Of a stretch of 64,000 nt of DNA, positions 26,845 to 36,268 are shown piece by piece (within the stretch, counting starts at the first letter, position 1; every line of letters begins with the position of its first letter). The position numbers and the translations under genes are program-made. This stretch comes from Hyphomonas sp. (GTDB taxonomy: Bacteria; Pseudomonadota; Alphaproteobacteria; Caulobacterales; Hyphomonadaceae), in NCBI RefSeq assembly GCF_016125515.1, contig NZ_WGLO01000001.1:124001-188000 (forward strand). Direction: 5' to 3'. The notes beneath the pieces are model-generated. The model was given only the letters and a program-made list of their open reading frames with translations. It had not been told where the DNA came from and did not search any database.

Positions 26845-27975
26845 TCAGGCTTCCGGGGTTGTTTCCGGGGGCGGCAACGCCTCCGGCTTCACCTTTCTCC
26901 TCCGGATACGGATCTTATGCCAGAAGCGCCGGCGTTGCGGAGGGGGCAGGGGTTGCAGGTTCTCGAGGAACACTTCCGCACACGCCCGCCAGCTATACGT
27001 CTCGGCATGCGCGCGCGCCGTCTGCCGGCTCAGCGCCAGGCAATCGATCGCGCCTTTCGCAAGGTCGCCGCCCAACGGCGTGATCGTGCCCGCTCCGGAT
27101 CCAGGGATTACGTCACGCGGCCCGGTCGCATCGAACGCGGCGACCGGCGTGCCGGCCGCCATCGCTTCCAGCACCACCAGGCCGAACGTATCGGTCAGGC
27201 TCGGGAACACGAACACATCGGCGCCCGCATAGCAGGCGGCCAGCTCGTCGCCGAACTTCGCGCCCAGAAACACCACGTCCTTGTAGTTGCGCTTCAACTC
27301 TTCCAGCTGCGGACCGTCGCCGACAATCACCTTCGTGCCCGGCAGGTTGAGCCCGGCAAAGGCCTCGATATTCTTCTCGACTGCCACGCGGCCAACATTA
27401 AGGAAAATCGGCCGCGCGAGGCCGGCAAACGGATCGCCCGACTCGCCCTCGGCGATACGCTTCTGCGGTGTGAAGACGTCGGTGTCGACCCCCCGGCTCC
27501 AGGCGACCAGGTTGCTGAAACCATGGCCTTCCAGTTCTTCCATTAGCGACGGAGTCGCTACCATCACCTTGCCGGAATACTTGTGGAACCAGCGCACGAA
27601 GGAATAGCCCCAGCTCACGGGCACCGGCAAGCGCGCCGACACATATTCTGGAAACCGGGTATGATAGGCGGTCGAGAAAGGGTGTTTCTCGGTCAGGCAA
27701 ACGGCCCGCCCCGCCATGCCCAGCGTGCCTTCGGTGGCGATATGCACGGCGTCGGGCTCGAACTCGTGGAAGATGCTGCTGATCCGCGGCCGGCCCCACA
27801 AGCCCAGCTTGATCTCCGGATAGGTCGGCAGCGGCATGGTCATGAAGCCTGCGCCGGGATGCACGATCTCCCAAACATGACCCATCGCCTCGGTCTCGGC
27901 GATGATCCGCTTCATGGTGCGTACGACGCCGTTGACCTGGGGGTCCCAGGCATCGGTGATCAGCATTATCCGCAT
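26845..27975 (-). CDS. GT4 glycosyltransferase, glycolipid-synthase type
   Basis: A 376-residue GT-B enzyme of family GT4 that uses a nucleotide sugar. N-terminal MLITDAWDPQVNGVVRT, HIATEGTLG, and STAYHTRFPEYV are typical of the alpha-mannosyl / glucosyl-diacylglycerol synthase group. C-terminal GVDTDVF and FPSLTDTFGLVVLEAMAAG contain the sugar-nucleotide Glu motif. Related alphaproteobacterial enzymes (such as Agrobacterium Agt) make phosphorus-free glycolipids under phosphate limitation, which fits the position next to pstS; this is inference. I start at ATG 27975 (MRIMLITDAW), since the 76 upstream residues are low-complexity and unlike any family. No convincing Pho box precedes it. Confidence 0.85.
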   Translation of the reverse strand: MRIMLITDAWDPQVNGVVRTMKRIIAETEAMGHVWEIVHPGAGFMTMPLPTYPEIKLGLWGRPRISSIFHEFEPDAVHIATEGTLGMAGRAVCLTEKHPFSTAYHTRFPEYVSARLPVPVSWGYSFVRWFHKYSGKVMVATPSLMEELEGHGFSNLVAWSRGVDTDVFTPQKRIAEGESGDPFAGLARPIFLNVGRVAVEKNIEAFAGLNLPGTKVIVGDGPQLEELKRNYKDVVFLGAKFGDELAACYAGADVFVFPSLTDTFGLVVLEAMAAGTPVAAFDATGPRDVIPGSGAGTITPLGGDLAKGAIDCLALSRQTARAHAETYSWRACAEVFLENLQPLPPPQRRRFWHKIRIRRRKVKPEALPPPETTPEA

Positions 27976-28196
27976 CGGGACTCCATCCGTGGCCAGGCGA
28001 CCGAAGGCAACATGACGGGCATGATTCGGACCGTAAAGCCCTCGCCACCGCACCCTCCGGCCCGGTCCCGCCCGGTTGGGGGTATAGGCGGCCCCGGAAA
28101 CCCTGTGAAGCCGGAAGCGGCATTCCGCCGGACGCCGCACCTGTGGCTGGCACCGGCCCAAGCGAAACATTAAGCATTTTCCGCTAGCCTGGCGGG

Positions 28197-28991
28197 ATGA
28201 CACGGGTTTCTTCCCTCACCAAGCTCGACTGGTCCTCTCGAGGCAGGGCGCGGGTCTTTGCGCTGATGGTTCTCGGCACGATGGTCTGTATCGGTGTCGC
28301 CTTCGCCGTGGACAGCTATGACCTTGCGAGCGCCAGGTGGCGCTGGGGCGCCGATCCGATCAACAATCTCGTCATCCCGCTTGTGCTGGCGCCACCTTTC
28401 TTTTTTCTCCTGCTCGAAAAGATGCGCGAACTGGCTGTCGCCCATCACGAGCTGATGACCGTGGCCGCCACCGACAGTTTGACCTCGCTGCTGAATCGCC
28501 GCGCCTTCACGGAACTTGTCGATGGCTACCTGAAACTTGTCGAAGCGTCGGAAAAGCAAAGCGGGGGCGCGCTGCTCGTGATCGACGTCGACCATTTCAA
28601 ATCGGTGAATGACCGGTTCGGCCATGCCAAGGGCGACGAGGCGCTAAAGCTAATCGCCGATGCCATCCGCTCGACCGTGCGCGACACCGATCTTGTGGGC
28701 CGCGTCGGCGGCGAGGAATTCTGCGTCTTCATGCACGGCCAGTCGCCGGAACTCGCCGCCGAGGCGGCCGAACGGATACGGGCGGCCGTCGCCGATACGG
28801 ATTTCGTGCCCGGCGAAGCGCGTTACCCGCTGTCCATCAGCGTGGGCGGCGTGGCCTTCAACGGAGTTTCACCGTTCAGCGATCTCTATCGCAGCGCCGA
28901 TGCGCATCTCTATCAGGCCAAGAACAACGGCCGCAACCGCGTCGAATTCCGGCTGCACGAGGCCGGCGGCCCGTACGCCATCGTGCACTGA
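28197..28991 (+). CDS. Membrane-bound GGDEF diguanylate cyclase
   Basis: Makes cyclic di-GMP. A 264-residue protein with two membrane helices (about 20-38 and 57-74) and a C-terminal GGDEF domain. The active-site loop reads GGEEF (171-175) and an RxxD inhibitory site (Arg162-Asp165) lies five residues before it, so product feedback inhibition is expected. DSLTSLLNRRAF and DHFKSVNDRFGH are intact. No sensory domain beyond the membrane segment is visible. It is divergent from the GT4 gene, with 221 bases between the starts that contain no site I can name. Confidence 0.93.
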   Translation: MTRVSSLTKLDWSSRGRARVFALMVLGTMVCIGVAFAVDSYDLASARWRWGADPINNLVIPLVLAPPFFFLLLEKMRELAVAHHELMTVAATDSLTSLLNRRAFTELVDGYLKLVEASEKQSGGALLVIDVDHFKSVNDRFGHAKGDEALKLIADAIRSTVRDTDLVGRVGGEEFCVFMHGQSPELAAEAAERIRAAVADTDFVPGEARYPLSISVGGVAFNGVSPFSDLYRSADAHLYQAKNNGRNRVEFRLHEAGGPYAIVH

Positions 28992-29108
28992 GCCCGCCGC
29001 CGGGCGCAGATTTCCCCTCGCAGATCACATCGTCCAAGGGTATACTTGTGCTTCGCGCTTTGGTGAGGCGCAAAACTTTGCCCTTTTCCTGTGAGTTCCA
29101 AATATCCC

Positions 29109-32100
29109 ATGCCCGATACCCTCGCTTCAGTCCCCGTTGACTGGGATGCCCTCGACGCCCTGAAATTCGCCGATGAGGAGGCCTTGCTCGAAGCCCTGCT
29201 CAAGACCGGCATCTTGCCGGGCCCGGTGCGCGACGCCGCCGTGCGGCGCGGCCGCGAACTCGTCACGATCGCGCGCGCCCGCGGCCGGCGCAAAGGCATG
29301 ATGGAAAGCTTCCTGGAGGAGTTCGGCCTCACCAACTCCGAGGGCCTCGCTCTGATGTGCCTCGCCGAGGCGCTGCTGCGCGTGCCTGATGCCGCCACCC
29401 GCGACGACCTGATTGCTGAGAAGATCCGTTCCGGGAACTGGGGCGCCCATCAGGGCCAGTCCGACAGCTGGCTGGTCAACGCCTCCACCTGGGGCCTGAT
29501 GCTCACCGGCCGCGTCATCGGCGCGCCCGACAGCGCCAAGAAAGGCCCCGCCGCGTTCATCGGCGGCCTCATCCGCGACAGTGGCGAGCCGGTCATCCGC
29601 GCCGCCATGATGCAGGCCATGCGTATCATGGGCGAGCAGTTCGTCCTTGGTCGGACGGTCACCGAAGCGCTGAAGCGCGGCCGCCGCATGGTCAAGGCCG
29701 GCGAAGCGGCACATTTCAGCTTCGACATGCTGGGGGAGGGCGCGCGCACCGCCGCCGATGCGGAGCGCTATTTCAAGGCCTATGAAAACGCCATCGCGGC
29801 CGTCGCAGCCGACAAGGATCCTGCCCAGTCGCCCGAGCGCGCCAACGGCGTCTCGGTCAAGCTTTCCGCGCTCCATCCACGCTACCTCGCCGTCAAGGAA
29901 GCGCGCGTAATGGCGGAGATGTATCCCCGCGTGCTCACGCTCTGTCAGCAGGCCGCCAAGGCCAATATCGGCCTGTGTCTGGATGCGGAGGAAGCCCACC
30001 GCCTCGTCATCAGCCTGAAGATCTTCGAAAAGCTCGCCCGCGAGCCGTCCCTCGAAGGCTGGACCGGCCTCGGCCTCGCCGTGCAAGCCTACCAGAAGCG
30101 CGCCCTCGCCGTCATCGAACGCCTGTCGACGCTCGCCGAAGTCACTGGCCGGCGTTTCATGATCCGTCTCGTCAAGGGCGCCTACTGGGATTCCGAAATC
30201 AAGAACGCTCAGGTTGAAGGTTATCCGAACTTCCCGGTCTTCACCACGAAGCAGGGTACGGACGTTCACTACCTCGCCTGCGCCCGCGCCATGCTCGCGG
30301 CCTCTCCGGCGATCTATCCCTGCTTCGCCACGCACAACGCCCACACGCTCGCCGCGGTGGATCTGCTCGCCGGCGAAGCGGGTGTCACCGGATTCGAGTT
30401 CCAGCGACTCCACGGCATGGGTGAACCGCTCTACGACGCCGCCGAAGCCGGCAGCCGCGTGCGCGTCTATGCCCCGGTCGGCGCGCATGAAGATCTGTTG
30501 CCCTACCTCGTCCGCCGCCTGCTCGAGAACGGCGCCAATACCAGCTTCGTCCATTCGTTCCTGAACGAGGATATCCCGCCCGAACAGGTCGTCACCGATC
30601 CGATCGCCCGCGTCGAGGCAGGTCCCCGCCGCCACCCTCGTATCCCGACACCGCCGCGTCTCTTTGGCAGCATACGGAGGAATTCCGCCGGTCACGATCT
30701 CAGCCAGCTCGGTGTGCGGGGCGGGTTCGCCTCGGCCCTGCGCGCGCTGGATGAAGGCCCCGCCATTGCTGCCGGTCCCATCGTGTCCGGCAAGGCCCGG
30801 ATCGGCGGCGGCGACATGGTCCGTTCGCCCTCGGACAATTCCCGCGTGCTCGGCGCCGTGCTCGAAGCCGACACTGAGGCGTGCGACCGTGCGCTGGATG
30901 CAGCTGCCGCCTTCCAGCCAGGCTGGGACGCGCTTGGCGGCGCCAAACGCGCCGAATACCTCCACACCATGGCCGATGCGATGGAGGCCGACGCCGCGCG
31001 CCTTATCGCTCTCATGTCGCGCGAAGCCGGCAAGACCCTGCCGGACGGCATCGCCGAAGTGCGCGAAGCAGTGGACTTCTGCCGCTACTACGCCGCCGAG
31101 GCCGCCGCAGGCTTTGCCGCGCCTGAGCGCCTGCCGGGCCCCACCGGCGAGACCAACCACATCTCTCTCCACGGGCGCGGCGTCTTCTGCTGCATCTCGC
31201 CCTGGAACTTCCCGCTTGCCATCTTCACCGGCCAGATCGCGGCCGCGCTGGCGGCCGGCAATACGGTGGTCGCCAAGCCTGCCGAGCAGACGCCGCTTAT
31301 CGCCTTCGAGGCCGTCCGCCTGTTCCACCGGGCAGGTCTGCCGGAAGATGCGCTGCATCTGTTGCCCGGCCGCGGCGAAACCGTCGGCGCCCGCCTCACC
31401 GCAGACCTGCGCGTCTCCGGCGTCTGCTTCACCGGCGGCACCTCCACGGCGCGCCTGATCAACCGCACACTCGCGGGCAGGGACGGTCCGATCATCCCGC
31501 TGATCGCCGAGACGGGCGGCCTCAACGGTCTTTTCGTCGACACCACCGCGCTGCGCGAGCAGGTGATCGACGACATGATCACCTCCGCATTCGGCTCGGC
31601 CGGCCAGCGCTGCTCGGCTCTGCGCATCGCCTTTCTTCCGAAGGCCACCGCAGACATCCTGATCGAAGGCCTGATCGGCGCCATGAACGAACTGAAGATG
31701 GGCGACCCCGCCTTGCCCGACACCGATACCGGCCCGGTCATCGATGCCGAGGCGCGCGCCCTGCTCGAAAAGCACATGGACCGGATGAAGACCGAAGCAA
31801 AGCTGCTCCACCAGATCGATCCGGGCCTGCTCGGCGAAAAGGGCACAGGCTTCGGTCCATCTCTGGTCGAGCTGGCCTCGCTAGATCAGATCGCGGAGGA
31901 AACCTTCGGTCCTGTGCTACATGTCCTGCGGTATGATCCGGATGACGTCGCCGCCATGGGCGCCGCGCTCCATGCCAAGGGCTACGGCCTCACGCTGGGC
32001 ATCCATTCGCGCCTCGAAAGTTTCCATGCGGCGGTCAAGGCCGCCATGCCGGCGGGCAACACCTATGTGAACCGTTCGATGATCGGCGCTGTGGTCGGCG

Positions 32101-32243
32101 TCCAGCCTTTCGGCGGGGAGGGGCTCTCCGGCACCGGGCCTAAGGCGGGCGGGCCACATTACCTCCCTCGTTTCGCCACCGAACGGGTGGTAAGTGTCAA
32201 TATCACCGCCCAGGGCGGTGATGCCGAACTCTTGAGTCTTTGA
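29109..32243 (+). CDS. putA: Bifunctional proline dehydrogenase / P5C dehydrogenase
   Basis: Oxidises proline to glutamate in two steps within one chain, channelling the pyrroline-5-carboxylate. About 1044 residues. The FAD-dependent proline dehydrogenase barrel (about 130-460) shows FMIRLVKGAYWDSEIK and FEFQRLHGMGEPLYD. The aldehyde dehydrogenase domain (about 530-1000) shows SPWNFPLAIFTGQ, LIAETGGLN with the general base and GSAGQRCSALR with the nucleophilic Cys. It lacks the N-terminal ribbon-helix-helix domain of E. coli PutA, so it should not repress its own gene. A GTG at 29091 is an alternative start; neither has a clear ribosome-binding site. Confidence 0.95.
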   Translation: MPDTLASVPVDWDALDALKFADEEALLEALLKTGILPGPVRDAAVRRGRELVTIARARGRRKGMMESFLEEFGLTNSEGLALMCLAEALLRVPDAATRDDLIAEKIRSGNWGAHQGQSDSWLVNASTWGLMLTGRVIGAPDSAKKGPAAFIGGLIRDSGEPVIRAAMMQAMRIMGEQFVLGRTVTEALKRGRRMVKAGEAAHFSFDMLGEGARTAADAERYFKAYENAIAAVAADKDPAQSPERANGVSVKLSALHPRYLAVKEARVMAEMYPRVLTLCQQAAKANIGLCLDAEEAHRLVISLKIFEKLAREPSLEGWTGLGLAVQAYQKRALAVIERLSTLAEVTGRRFMIRLVKGAYWDSEIKNAQVEGYPNFPVFTTKQGTDVHYLACARAMLAASPAIYPCFATHNAHTLAAVDLLAGEAGVTGFEFQRLHGMGEPLYDAAEAGSRVRVYAPVGAHEDLLPYLVRRLLENGANTSFVHSFLNEDIPPEQVVTDPIARVEAGPRRHPRIPTPPRLFGSIRRNSAGHDLSQLGVRGGFASALRALDEGPAIAAGPIVSGKARIGGGDMVRSPSDNSRVLGAVLEADTEACDRALDAAAAFQPGWDALGGAKRAEYLHTMADAMEADAARLIALMSREAGKTLPDGIAEVREAVDFCRYYAAEAAAGFAAPERLPGPTGETNHISLHGRGVFCCISPWNFPLAIFTGQIAAALAAGNTVVAKPAEQTPLIAFEAVRLFHRAGLPEDALHLLPGRGETVGARLTADLRVSGVCFTGGTSTARLINRTLAGRDGPIIPLIAETGGLNGLFVDTTALREQVIDDMITSAFGSAGQRCSALRIAFLPKATADILIEGLIGAMNELKMGDPALPDTDTGPVIDAEARALLEKHMDRMKTEAKLLHQIDPGLLGEKGTGFGPSLVELASLDQIAEETFGPVLHVLRYDPDDVAAMGAALHAKGYGLTLGIHSRLESFHAAVKAAMPAGNTYVNRSMIGAVVGVQPFGGEGLSGTGPKAGGPHYLPRFATERVVSVNITAQGGDAELLSL

Positions 32244-32256
32244 AGGAAACGCGCCC

Positions 32257-33147
32257 ATGTTGCGCTTGATTGCCCCCGCCGCTGCCGCTTTCCTCATCCT
32301 GGCGGCCTGCGCCCCGCCGCCCGCCAATCCCGCCTCGGAAACGCCTGAGGCGCCCGCCGAGGTGGTGGACCCGGCTGTCCAGCCGGAAAGCACCCCGTCC
32401 GCAGCGCCCGCCAACGAGCCCGAGGACTTCCAGCTCTCCTACAAGCGCAGCGGCGAAACATACGAAGTCAGCGCCGAGATCGATCCCGCCATCCTCGCCT
32501 TCGATGCGCCGCTCGCCTGGAAGCTCTGGGTCGACACCCAGGCCGCGCTTGACGGGCTGGCCGCGACAGCGGATGCCGACAAGGCCGCCGCGGATAAGGA
32601 AGAGGCCGCCACGGGCGAGAACTGGTTTCGTGGCTACACGCTGGACATCGCCTACCGCGCTACGGCCGTCCTCGACGACGTGATCTCCATCAAGGAAACC
32701 TACAGCACCTATACCGGCGGTGCGCATCCGAACTATGCCCTTTCGGGCGGCGTCTATCGCAAGGGTGCGCCGGAGCCACTCGCGCTCGGCACGTTCGTCA
32801 CCGATCCTGCCGCCTTCAATGATCAGGTCATCGCCGCCCTCGTCGCGGAAAAGATCACGCGCGGCTATGAAGAGACCGCTCAAGCCTCGATCCAATCGGA
32901 AATCCGCGAAATGCTCGCCCCGTCGCCGGAACATCCGGACCTTTACAAGGGCAATTTCGTGCTTGATCCGTCCACGGAGGCCGGAAAGCTCGGCGGCATC
33001 ACCGTGCTCTTCTCGCCCTATGATGTCGGCTCCTATGCCGAGGGCAGCTATGAGATCACGCTCACGGCGGCCGATCTCCTGCCGATCCTGACCCCAGGCT
33101 GGGCGCCCCGTTTCGGCGGCGAGCCGGCCGTGGAAGGCGAGGAATAG
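32257..33147 (+). CDS. DUF3298-type lipoprotein
   Basis: A 296-residue lipoprotein (lipobox LILAAC, Cys about residue 18) with a Pro/Ala/Glu-rich linker to about residue 65. The globular part carries YSTYTGGAHPN and, near the end, FSPYDVGSYAEGSYEITL, the two hallmarks of the DUF3298/RsiV-like fold. In RsiV this domain binds lysozyme; most homologues have no known function. It follows putA by 13 bases and may be co-transcribed, without an obvious functional tie. Confidence 0.8.
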   Translation: MLRLIAPAAAAFLILAACAPPPANPASETPEAPAEVVDPAVQPESTPSAAPANEPEDFQLSYKRSGETYEVSAEIDPAILAFDAPLAWKLWVDTQAALDGLAATADADKAAADKEEAATGENWFRGYTLDIAYRATAVLDDVISIKETYSTYTGGAHPNYALSGGVYRKGAPEPLALGTFVTDPAAFNDQVIAALVAEKITRGYEETAQASIQSEIREMLAPSPEHPDLYKGNFVLDPSTEAGKLGGITVLFSPYDVGSYAEGSYEITLTAADLLPILTPGWAPRFGGEPAVEGEE

Positions 33148-33172
33148 TCCTCACGCCGTCCTTCGGGTCAGC

Positions 33173-33610
33173 CTAGCACTTCTTGAATTCCCAGGTCTGA
33201 GGCCGGGCGCCGTTTAGCAGGGAAATCGTCGCGGTCATCTTGCTGCCCTTGCGGGTGTAGACAATGCGCTGCGGGTAATCGAGCGTGGCATTCTCGAAGG
33301 TCACCGTATTCTTCGCGCGGCTCGCTTCGGTGAATTCCGACGGACCGAACCCGCCCGGATAGGCGTTGAACACTGCCGGCGCGCCCGCATCGATGCGGCT
33401 CTGCTCGAAATACGCCACCGTGCCATCCTCGAAGGTCAGTGAATAGCCGAACAGGAAACCCGAATCAGGCTTCGTCCAGACTTCGCGGTAAGACTTGTCC
33501 TTCGTCTGCCAGCAGCCGCTCATCCATTTCAGGCCTTCATCGGCCCGGGCGGCTGGCGCGACCACCGCCGAAGCAGCGAACATCGAGAGAGCGAGCAGGG
33601 CGTGTTTCAT
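33173..33610 (-). CDS. Small secreted DUF6265-like protein
   Basis: A 145-residue secreted protein: signal peptide MKHALLALSMFAASAVVAPA to ARA, then a compact beta domain beginning LKWMSGCWQTKDKSYREVW and ending with a Cys. The WMSGCW start and the YPQRIVYTRKGSKMTATI strand fit the DUF6265 family of unknown function. The ATG at 33610 starts directly at the signal peptide; the longer frame adds nine charged residues. It converges on the DUF3298 lipoprotein gene. Confidence 0.7.
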   Translation of the reverse strand: MKHALLALSMFAASAVVAPAARADEGLKWMSGCWQTKDKSYREVWTKPDSGFLFGYSLTFEDGTVAYFEQSRIDAGAPAVFNAYPGGFGPSEFTEASRAKNTVTFENATLDYPQRIVYTRKGSKMTATISLLNGARPQTWEFKKC

Positions 33611-33784
33611 CTTGTCACCAATATTCGGCCGGCGCACAGCCAGCGTTTCGAGCCGTCCGGAAACCAGTCCGGGTCACGGGAAGAGGATAGCACGCGAAGC
33701 CCGCGCGTGAAGTCATTCCCTCAGCGCCCAATCGTCCCGCCCTTAGAGCTCATACGGAGCGACGTCGAAGTATGGGCGTGCGCG

Positions 33785-33900
33785 CCCCACCCCAGCCCTC
33801 CCTGCAGGCGGGGAGGGGACATTTTGCACAGTTGGGCAGACTGAGCGCACGCCACAGACTGAGCTGCCCCCTCCCCATTTTGGGCAGGACCAGGGTGGGG
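33785..33900. repeat. Palindromic intergenic repeat (REP-like)
   Basis: Two about 34-base arms in inverted orientation: left 33785-33818 (CCCCACCCCAGCCCTCCC ... GGGGAGGGG), right 33868-33900 (CCCCTCCCC ... CCAGGGTGGGG). About 50 bases separate them. Each arm also carries complementary G/C blocks of its own, so each can form its own hairpin. The 322-base gap 33611-33932 holds nothing else that I can identify. It resembles the mobile palindromic repeats scattered between genes in alphaproteobacteria; no second copy was seen in this window. Confidence 0.6.
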
Positions 33901-33932
33901 CCGAGGTAAACGAAAACGTTGAGGAGGATCCC

Positions 33933-34361
33933 TCAATCCGACGTCACAAGGAAGTGCGCCATCAGGGCTGTTACCGGTTCGGCGCGGTTCTCCTGCCAGG
34001 CTTCGGCGCGCACCGAAGCCATCCGGCGGCCCATCTTCAGCACATAGGCGCGGGCGTAGAGATCTTTCGCATGCCCCTGGCGCAGGTAATCGATGGTCAG
34101 GTTGATCGGTCTCGGCGGGCGCGGCATGTCGGACACGAGGAAGACCTGCAGCATGGCGGTTAGTTCGAGGAAGGAGGCAATCGCGCCGCCATGCAGCGCA
34201 CGGATGGCCACATTGCCGATCAGCTTTTCCTGGAAGGGCAGGATGGCCGTCATCTCGTCGCCCAGCACCTCGCAGCGCATGCCCAGCGTCTGCGCAAAGG
34301 GTAGGCGTTTCAGGATCGAATCTATTTCGTCCGCACGCGGATTGGTCAGCTGGGGGTTCAT
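33933..34361 (-). CDS. PaaI-type hotdog thioesterase
   Basis: A 142-residue single-hotdog acyl-CoA thioesterase. The family core is LHGGAIASFLELTAMLQ (with HGG and the downstream acidic residue) and the strand INLTIDYLRQGHAKDLYARA. It hydrolyses acyl- or aryl-CoA esters; the substrate is not predictable. Its ATG overlaps the TGA of the upstream thioesterase gene (ATGA at 34358-34361), so the two are translationally coupled and may form a mixed dimer, which is inference. Confidence 0.88.
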   Translation of the reverse strand: MNPQLTNPRADEIDSILKRLPFAQTLGMRCEVLGDEMTAILPFQEKLIGNVAIRALHGGAIASFLELTAMLQVFLVSDMPRPPRPINLTIDYLRQGHAKDLYARAYVLKMGRRMASVRAEAWQENRAEPVTALMAHFLVTSD

Positions 34362-34837
34362 GACTTGCTCCGGCCGCCTCCGAGGCGGGGCTTGTTGATG
34401 GCGAACGTGCCGGCCGCAGTGGCGATTAGCTTGTCCCGTGTCTCATGATAGGCCCAGGCCCGCGTAAAACAGACCGAACGGGTCAGGTGGTAGCATTCGG
34501 CTTCGCCGATGATGTCGCGGCCCTTTTCGGCCGGGCGCATGTAATCGATGCGCAGGTCGATCGTCGCCACGAAGCGCATTTCGGTCATGGCCGCCGTGCA
34601 GGCCATGCCGCTGAGATTGTCGAGGAAGGTCGTGATGACGCCGCCATGGATGATGCCCGATTCCGGATCGCCCACCAGATGCTCCGCCCAGGGCTGGAGA
34701 CCGAAGACGTGCCCCTTCTCGACCTTGCTCACTCGGAAGCCGGTCTCGTTGGCCCAGGGCACCACATCGCGCATCACGTTCAGGTTTTCGCTCATGATGG
34801 CCGCGATGTCATATTGCTTCCGGGGCTTGTCGTTCAT
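34358..34837 (-). CDS. PaaI-type hotdog thioesterase
   Basis: A 159-residue single-hotdog thioesterase, first gene of a two-thioesterase operon. Active-site block: IIHGGVITTFLDNLSGMA. The central strand is TIDLRIDYMRPAEKGRDIIGEAE. The two paralogues share little identity beyond the fold, so they probably differ in substrate. It is divergent from the flavin monooxygenase gene, with 99 bases between the starts. Confidence 0.88.
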   Translation of the reverse strand: MNDKPRKQYDIAAIMSENLNVMRDVVPWANETGFRVSKVEKGHVFGLQPWAEHLVGDPESGIIHGGVITTFLDNLSGMACTAAMTEMRFVATIDLRIDYMRPAEKGRDIIGEAECYHLTRSVCFTRAWAYHETRDKLIATAAGTFAINKPRLGGGRSKS

Positions 34838-34936
34838 GCCGTTCAGCCTGCTTTGGGATTTGACGCGTCTGAAACGCCGGATAACATCGCCGCCGAGTCA
34901 TGGGAACTGCTTTCCCCGGTGACAAGGAGACGCGCA

Positions 34937-36268
34937 ATGGCCTTTGACGCTACGGCAAAGCCGAAGACCTGCATCATCGGGGCAGGGTGTTCGGGCTTCA
35001 CGATGGCAAAACGCCTGAAGGATCTCGGCCTGCCTTACGATTGTTTTGAAAAGTCGGACAATATTGGCGGCAACTGGTACTACCAGAACCCCAACGGGGT
35101 CTCATCCTGCTACCAGTCGCTGCACATCGACACGTCGAAATGGCGCCTCGCCTTCGAGGACTTTCCGGTTCCCGAAGACTGGCCGGACTTTCCCCACCAC
35201 GCCCAATTGCTTCAGTACTTCCACAACTATGTCGATCATTTCGGACTGCGTGAGACCATCACGTTCAACACCTCGGTCGAGGATGTGGCCGACCTACCGG
35301 GCGGGCGCTACCGGGTGACGCTGTCGACTGGCGAGACACGCGACTATGACGCGGTCTGTGTCGCCAATGGCCACCACTGGGATGCCCGCATGCCCACTTA
35401 TCCGGGCACGTTCAACGGCTACCAGGTCCACTCGCACCATTACCGCGACCCGTTCGAGCCCTACGATTTCCGCGGCAAGCGCGTGATGATCGTCGGCGCC
35501 GGCAATTCGGCGATGGATATCTCCTCGGAGCTGTCCCAGCGGCCCCTCGCCGAGCGCCTGTTTATCTCGATGCGGCGAGGCGTCTGGGTGCTGCCGAAAT
35601 ACATGAACGGCACGCCGGCCGACAAGGCCGTGCTGCCAGCGTGGCTGCCGCCGAAGATCGGCCGGGCGCTCGCCAAGGCGACGATCCGCAAGACCATCGG
35701 CAACATGGAAGACTATGGCCTGCCGAAACCCGACCATGACCCGCTGGACGGTCACCCTTCCGTGTCCGGAGAATTCCTAACGCGGGTCGGTTGTGGCGAT
35801 ATCATTCCGAAGCCGGGCATAGAGCGTCTTGACGGCGATCATGTCGTGTTCACCGACGGTTCACGCGAGAAGGTGGACGCCATTGTCTGGGCCACCGGCT
35901 ACAACACGACCTTCCCCTTCTTCAAGCAGGACGAGCTGACGCCGAAGGACAACGTCTTCCCGCTGTTCAAGCGCATGGTTCAGCCGGGCCGAGAGTCGCT
36001 GTTCTTCCTGGGTCTTGCCCAGCCATTGCCGACGCTGGTCAATTTCGCCGAGCAGCAATCGAAGCTCGTGGCCGCCGCGCTGACCGGCGCCTATGCCTTT
36101 CCGTCTGCGGAAGACATGCGCCGGGTCACGAAGGCCGATGAGGAGGAACATCTCGGCCACTTCTATGACAGTCCGCGCCACCGGATGCAGGTCGACTTCA
36201 ATGTCTACTGCAAGGACCTGATGAAGGAGATCGAGCGCGGCGCGAAACGGGCGAAGGTCTCCGCGTGA
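34937..36268 (+). CDS. Flavin-containing monooxygenase (FMO/Baeyer-Villiger type)
   Basis: A 443-residue FAD/NADPH monooxygenase that adds one oxygen atom to a nucleophilic heteroatom or carbonyl substrate. The FAD motif is IIGAGCSGF, the FMO fingerprint FNGYQVHSHHYRDP matches FxGxxxHxxxY, and the NADPH motif is IVGAGNSAMDIS. ATGYNTTFPFF is the conserved C-terminal block. The ATG at 34937 follows AAGGAGA; an upstream in-frame extension to 34445 lies over the thioesterase gene and is rejected. It heads a run of five same-strand genes and overlaps the next one by four bases (GTGA). Confidence 0.92.
   Translation: MAFDATAKPKTCIIGAGCSGFTMAKRLKDLGLPYDCFEKSDNIGGNWYYQNPNGVSSCYQSLHIDTSKWRLAFEDFPVPEDWPDFPHHAQLLQYFHNYVDHFGLRETITFNTSVEDVADLPGGRYRVTLSTGETRDYDAVCVANGHHWDARMPTYPGTFNGYQVHSHHYRDPFEPYDFRGKRVMIVGAGNSAMDISSELSQRPLAERLFISMRRGVWVLPKYMNGTPADKAVLPAWLPPKIGRALAKATIRKTIGNMEDYGLPKPDHDPLDGHPSVSGEFLTRVGCGDIIPKPGIERLDGDHVVFTDGSREKVDAIVWATGYNTTFPFFKQDELTPKDNVFPLFKRMVQPGRESLFFLGLAQPLPTLVNFAEQQSKLVAAALTGAYAFPSAEDMRRVTKADEEEHLGHFYDSPRHRMQVDFNVYCKDLMKEIERGAKRAKVSA

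Noticed and set aside
28010-28030. Possible Pho box before the GT4 gene (ATGACGG then ATGATTCGG)
   Set aside because: The second half-site does not match and the spacing is 9, not 11, bases.
29127-31811. 894-codon open frame opposite putA
   Set aside because: Arises from GC-rich third positions of putA; the putA frame contains all domain motifs, the antisense one none.
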